Virus record (IMG/VR): IMGVR_UViG_3300013126_000019
Span: 16,689-80,688 of that record
Source of the DNA: a virus
Strand: one strand, 5' to 3'
Length of the DNA stretch: 64,000 bases
The notes under the pieces were generated by a model, which saw only the letters and a program-made list of their open reading frames with translations, made no database searches and was not told the origin of the DNA. Below are positions 61,646-64,000 of the stretch, piece by piece; the first letter of the stretch is position 1, and each line of letters starts with the position of its first letter. A program made the position numbers and the translations under genes.

Positions 61646-61722
61646 TTAACTTGAGCTAACCATAAAGACAGGGCTATGCGTGACTCAGTTCACCCTGTTA
61701 GTTAATCATTTTCCCAAGTTAG
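61646..61722 (+). ncRNA. Structured RNA element C2
   Basis: TTAACTTG (61646-61653) pairs with CAAGTTAG (61715-61722), eight pairs with one G-U. CTAAC/GTTAG and CAGGG/CCCTG follow, topped by GTGA/TCAC. Two bases separate it from element C3. Confidence 0.55.
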
Positions 61723-61724
61723 GG

Positions 61725-61794
61725 CAGTTGTAGCAGTACGTGAAAGCACGTAAATTATGGACGCTGTAGCCCAGCAAACCAGCTACTACAACTG
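61725..61794 (+). ncRNA. Structured RNA element C3, related to A4
   Basis: CAGTTGTAG (61725-61733) pairs perfectly with CTACAACTG (61786-61794). Inside are TACGTG-AAAG-CACGTA (61737-61752) and GCTG-TAGCC-CAGC (61763-61775). Both strands of the closing stem and the following ACTGAGCACAGAGGGGTA match those of element A4, which lies almost 3 kb upstream beyond the Ro60-like gene. Confidence 0.68.
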
Positions 61795-61868
61795 AGCACA
61801 GAGGGGTAACAAGCATAGCATAAGTGCTGATGAAACGATGCAAGTATGGGATACTTACTATCTCACAT

Positions 61869-61892
61869 GTAGACTGAAAGGTCTACTCTTTA
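61869..61892 (+). terminator. Hairpin with short T-run at end of RNA island C
   Basis: GTAGAC pairs with GTCTAC (61869-61886, loop TGAAAG), followed by TCTTTAAG. It may be a weak terminator of island C, about 25 bases before the next start codon. Confidence 0.45.
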
Positions 61893-61914
61893 AGTAATCT
61901 AATCACACAACATC

Positions 61915-62145
61915 ATGGCTCCAGAAGAAAAGGGAAAAGAAATTCAAGCGGAGATTACAAGGATAATCAGAGAAAGAGGTACGCTAAGTAGAAAGCTACA
62001 AGCAGATGGACATCCTAACCCAAAAAATGAAGCTAGTAGGCTAATCAATCTCAAGTATGGAAAAGGTTGGAAAGAAAAGCTAGAACTGCAAGATCCCACT
62101 AGAGAGTATGGGAAAAATCTGTTAAAAGTGTCTTATTACTATTAA
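61915..62145 (+). CDS. Small basic protein (76 aa)
   Basis: Starts MAPEEKGKEIQAEITRIIRE behind AATCACACAACATC. Charged and helical with TLSRKLQADGHPNPKNEASR and LINLKYGKGWKEK, which could suit nucleic acid binding. No family known. First gene of the tight operon at the window end. Confidence 0.72.
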   Translation: MAPEEKGKEIQAEITRIIRERGTLSRKLQADGHPNPKNEASRLINLKYGKGWKEKLELQDPTREYGKNLLKVSYYY

Positions 62146-62158
62146 TCACACAAAACTT

Positions 62159-62434
62159 ATGAGAAGCAATAAAGAACTATTAGAGCTGATGTTAAAGAAT
62201 CAGCATCATTTTACAAAAGTATCAGGTTTATGTCACTGGGTAAATCTTGTTTGTGCTCATAAAGTTATTACTGAAGATGAAGCAGATTCTCTTATGTCAT
62301 TAATTCATTGGAATCGCCCACGGAAGAAGTGGAGCAGCATTAGTGCTTACAGTAACGCAGGCTTCTACTGGGAGCCAGGTAAAATCAAGCCACGTATTAA
62401 GTGGATCAAAAAGCAAATCAAACTAAATTCTTAA
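62159..62434 (+). CDS. Small conserved phage-type protein (91 aa)
   Basis: A 91-residue protein with KELLELMLKNQHHFTKVSGL, then CHWVNLV and a C-terminal GFYWEPGKIKPRIKWIKKQI. I recall this helical type with a Trp-Gly-Pro-Arg ending in many phages, always without function. Leader AATCACACAAAACTT is like that of the previous gene. Confidence 0.75.
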   Translation: MRSNKELLELMLKNQHHFTKVSGLCHWVNLVCAHKVITEDEADSLMSLIHWNRPRKKWSSISAYSNAGFYWEPGKIKPRIKWIKKQIKLNS

Positions 62435-62438
62435 TCAA

Positions 62439-62945
62439 ATGGCAAAATCAATACCTGCTACTAAAATGGTAGCTAAAAAGCCTGTTGCTAAAACTAAATC
62501 ATCACCTGATTTTTTAGAAAAAGTGACAACAGTTAAAGTTAATTGGAAGAAAGTACCTAATGGAACTTATGTTAGTGTTGGGGTAGGTAGTAAAAGAACT
62601 ATCTCTGGTTTCTTTTATAGAGAAGAACCATCAGCTGATGAGTTTTTTATCTTACATGATAATTACAATAATGCTGGAAATTCTCCTAAATATATGTCAA
62701 CTAGTACTTTCAAGTATGGTTGGGTTATTCTTGATGATGATACTGAACTTCTTGAAGACGTTGAGTTTCCTCCAATATTGTTTGATCGTAAAACAATGAG
62801 ACTTCCTAAAAAACCAACTAATGTTATTAGAATTGGTGATTATGACGCTACTGTTACTAATGCTAGTATCAAAGTAGGGTGTACTACAGTACCCCGCAAG
62901 AAAGTAGAAGCTGTGCTTAAACTCATGCAATCACTTGATAAATAA
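62439..62945 (+). CDS. Unknown protein (168 aa)
   Basis: A basic 168-residue protein with a Lys/Ala-rich N-terminal tail (MAKSIPATKMVAKKPVAKTK) and a beta-rich core (VPNGTYVSVGVGSKRTISGF, FKYGWVILDDDTELLEDVEF). The C-terminal part has RIGDYDATVTNASIKVGCTT. The N-terminal tail might bind nucleic acid. No family recognised. Four bases after the previous gene. Confidence 0.75.
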   Translation: MAKSIPATKMVAKKPVAKTKSSPDFLEKVTTVKVNWKKVPNGTYVSVGVGSKRTISGFFYREEPSADEFFILHDNYNNAGNSPKYMSTSTFKYGWVILDDDTELLEDVEFPPILFDRKTMRLPKKPTNVIRIGDYDATVTNASIKVGCTTVPRKKVEAVLKLMQSLDK

Positions 62946-62955
62946 AACTAATAAA

Positions 62956-63192
62956 ATGGATACAGAACACTTAACAAAGATTACTCTTATTGAAGATATC
63001 AATAAGATGCATAATCTAGAGTACGGGGGTAACCTCACTGCAGAAAATTTTGATGAACTGTATGACATGCCTAATGAAGATTTAGAGCGTGTGCTACAGA
63101 TTATAACGGCTCAACATGAGCGTGCGGGCCTTAGTGCTGCTGAACTACTTAACTTTCTTACTAATACTTCTCAATATGGCAAAAAAGATTGA
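62956..63192 (+). CDS. Small protein of KITLIEDIN family, copy 2 (78 aa)
   Basis: Start chosen at 62956 (MDTEHLTKITLIEDINKMHN). It shares KITLIEDINKxHxL, NxxxFDxLYDM and LExxLQ with the protein at 58978 and carries a longer C-terminal tail. The duplication on both sides of the RNA/Ro60-like locus suggests related roles. Function unknown. Overlaps the next gene by 17 bases. Confidence 0.72.
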   Translation: MDTEHLTKITLIEDINKMHNLEYGGNLTAENFDELYDMPNEDLERVLQIITAQHERAGLSAAELLNFLTNTSQYGKKD

Positions 63193-63484
63193 TGAACTTA
63201 CAGAAAAGCTAAGTCATGAGGATAATGATCTTAAAGCTATGGGTATTATTAGGAAGATTACCCGGGAAAAACGTAATGATAACTTTTTAGATAAGTGGTT
63301 ACCACGTATTGAAGCAAAGTGTACCGTTACAGTTGATCCAAACATGGGTAAGTATACTATTCAACCCACACCAAAGGGTATTATAGATTACTACCCAAAA
63401 TCCAATAGACTATTAATCCGTACAAGTAATACTTGGAAGGATGGTGGTCTTGCAATATTAATTAACTTACTGAAACTAAGATGA
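63176..63484 (+). CDS. Unknown basic protein (102 aa)
   Basis: The ATG at 63176 (MAKKIDELTEKLSHEDNDLK) is preferred over upstream starts that overlap the previous gene more. The N-terminal half is helical and charged, the C-terminal half beta-rich (CTVTVDPNMGKYTIQPTPKG). The final helix LAILINLLKLR is hydrophobic. No family. Stop and next start overlap as ATGA. Confidence 0.72.
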   Translation: MAKKIDELTEKLSHEDNDLKAMGIIRKITREKRNDNFLDKWLPRIEAKCTVTVDPNMGKYTIQPTPKGIIDYYPKSNRLLIRTSNTWKDGGLAILINLLKLR

Positions 63485-63801
63485 GCAAGACAAAGAACAC
63501 CCCAGAATTTCAACGCATGATGGATGAGCAAGAACTTATGCAATCTTTTCACCATGCTGAACAAGAGTTAGAGCGTGAGCAACTACTCAAAGATTTGGCA
63601 ATAGAAGATGCTATGCGTGATGCTATTCAAGAGTATATAGAAGCACAGAAGACTTTTATATCTGCACAAGACAAGTTTAAGAAAGCATTGGACTCATACA
63701 AAGAGTACAAGAATGGTCTTACAGATGAAGAGCAACCAGTAGAAGATACCGTAAGCCTATTAACCAATATGTTTGCAGGATTTAACCCTAATGCCCTATG
63801 A
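63481..63801 (+). CDS. Helical coiled-coil protein (106 aa)
   Basis: A Glu/Gln/Lys-rich helical protein, with MMDEQELMQSFHHAEQELER and AIQEYIEAQKTFISAQDKFK forming a probable coiled coil of about 80 residues. ATGA overlaps on both sides place it firmly in the operon. No function known. Confidence 0.75.
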   Translation: MSKTKNTPEFQRMMDEQELMQSFHHAEQELEREQLLKDLAIEDAMRDAIQEYIEAQKTFISAQDKFKKALDSYKEYKNGLTDEEQPVEDTVSLLTNMFAGFNPNAL

Positions 63802-63965
63802 AGAAAGTTAACTTTTATATATTACTATACTTTGTAGTAATTATAGTTGTGGCTTCCTTGGTTTCTTGTACTCCGAGTAAACAAGTAACGGTGAACCCGT
63901 GTGAGAATATGGTAGTTAAGACTAAAGGGTATAACCCTAATCACTTACTACCTTATAGACATTAG
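63798..63965 (+). CDS. Tiny lipoprotein (55 aa)
   Basis: Starts MKKVNFYILLYFVVIIVVAS then LVSC, a lipoprotein signal with the lipobox Cys at residue 24, the same position as in the lipoprotein at 61151. The mature part is only about 32 residues. Its ATG overlaps the previous TGA. It ends with TAG and is easily missed because of its length. A host-envelope role is plausible but not shown. Confidence 0.68.
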   Translation: MKKVNFYILLYFVVIIVVASLVSCTPSKQVTVNPCENMVVKTKGYNPNHLLPYRH

Positions 63966-64000
63966 TCCTATTAGTCAGGACCTAACTAATAAAATTTATA

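Larger units (their letters stand above)
61487..61914 (+). ncRNA. RNA island C (non-coding, structured)
   Basis: A 428-base gap with no credible gene. It holds three closed elements (listed separately), an AGCAC/GTGCT stem (61795-61828 region), AAGTAT-GGG-ATACTT (61842-61856) and a final hairpin GTAGAC/GTCTAC (61869-61886) followed by TCTTT. The stretch 61567-61645 has no stable closed stem, but GTCACTA (61544) can pair with TAGTGAC (61603). It precedes the next operon start with the leader AATCACACAACATC. Confidence 0.62.

Noticed and set aside
61821-61845. CTGATGA near GAAAC-like bases, suggesting a hammerhead ribozyme or a C/D-box RNA
   Set aside because: No stem II separates the core strands and no cleavage-site stem fits. 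C/D RNAs are not known in bacteria or phages. Best explained by chance within RNA island C.
58279-61914. tRNA genes in the RNA islands
   Set aside because: No element has the T-loop GTTCRA, D-arm and seven-base anticodon loop geometry, or CCA. The cloverleaf-like B5 has a 12-bp terminal stem and a 26-nt loop.
58279-61914. Integron attC sites, retron RNA or CRISPR array
   Set aside because: No integrase or reverse transcriptase gene is nearby, there are no regular direct repeats with spacers, and elements sit in tandem without alternating genes.

Overview
The window looks like part of the genome of a large tailed phage that infects Bacteroidota. The DNA is AT-rich. Translation starts sit behind A-rich leaders rather than Shine-Dalgarno sites, and genes are packed head to tail with TAATG or ATGA overlaps. 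TAA is the usual stop in the structural block, and the standard genetic code gives intact frames of up to 2681 codons. The structural genes (terminase, portal, scaffold, capsid, a P22/T7-type tail adaptor and nozzle set, very large virion proteins, an HU/IHF-like protein and a PD-(D/E)XK nuclease) match crAss-like phages or a related Bacteroidota phage lineage. That placement rests on recalled family resemblance and gene order, not on a search.

Layout: positions 53813 down to 1 are one long block on the minus strand. In transcription order it holds fibre and surface proteins (53.8-50.7 kb), a membrane coiled-coil protein, DNA-binding and nuclease genes (50-47.7 kb), PhoH-like ATPase, large terminase, portal, scaffold and major capsid protein (47.5-38.9 kb), connector and small basic proteins and a Dps-like protein (38.8-36.1 kb), an abundant Cys-rich virion protein with Asp-box and fibronectin-type surface proteins (36-30.2 kb), and tail adaptors with a T7 gp12/P22 gp10-like tail protein (30-22.5 kb). 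It ends with five very large virion or internal proteins and a 501-residue protein; a further gene runs off the window start. One of the large proteins carries a candidate ADP-ribosyltransferase domain. Internal terminators follow the capsid gene, the Cys-rich virion gene, the 177-residue FN3 protein and the membrane coiled-coil gene.

Transcription diverges at about 53.85 kb. The plus strand starts with a metallophosphoesterase, then a stretch (55.1-58.3 kb) of small unknown genes separated by GC-rich, C-skewed islands with related sequence motifs and strong terminators. From 58.28 to 61.9 kb there are three long non-coding islands filled with perfect or near-perfect closing stems, several of them clearly multi-branched. 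They surround a protein with a TROVE/DUF2828-like region and a von Willebrand A (VWA) domain with an intact MIDAS, that is, a Ro60-like protein. Its coding region begins 36 nt after a cloverleaf-like element, and it is translationally coupled to a small lipoprotein. The last 2 kb is a tight operon of small unknown proteins, including a paralogue of a gene in the RNA region and a second tiny lipoprotein.

The strongest candidate for a new system is this Ro60-like protein with an array of at least ten structured RNA elements. Cellular Ro60 proteins bind Y RNAs, and bacterial ro genes are often next to Y RNA genes. An array of this size in a Bacteroidota phage is not something I know of. No lysis enzyme, integrase, DNA polymerase or RNA polymerase was recognised in the window.
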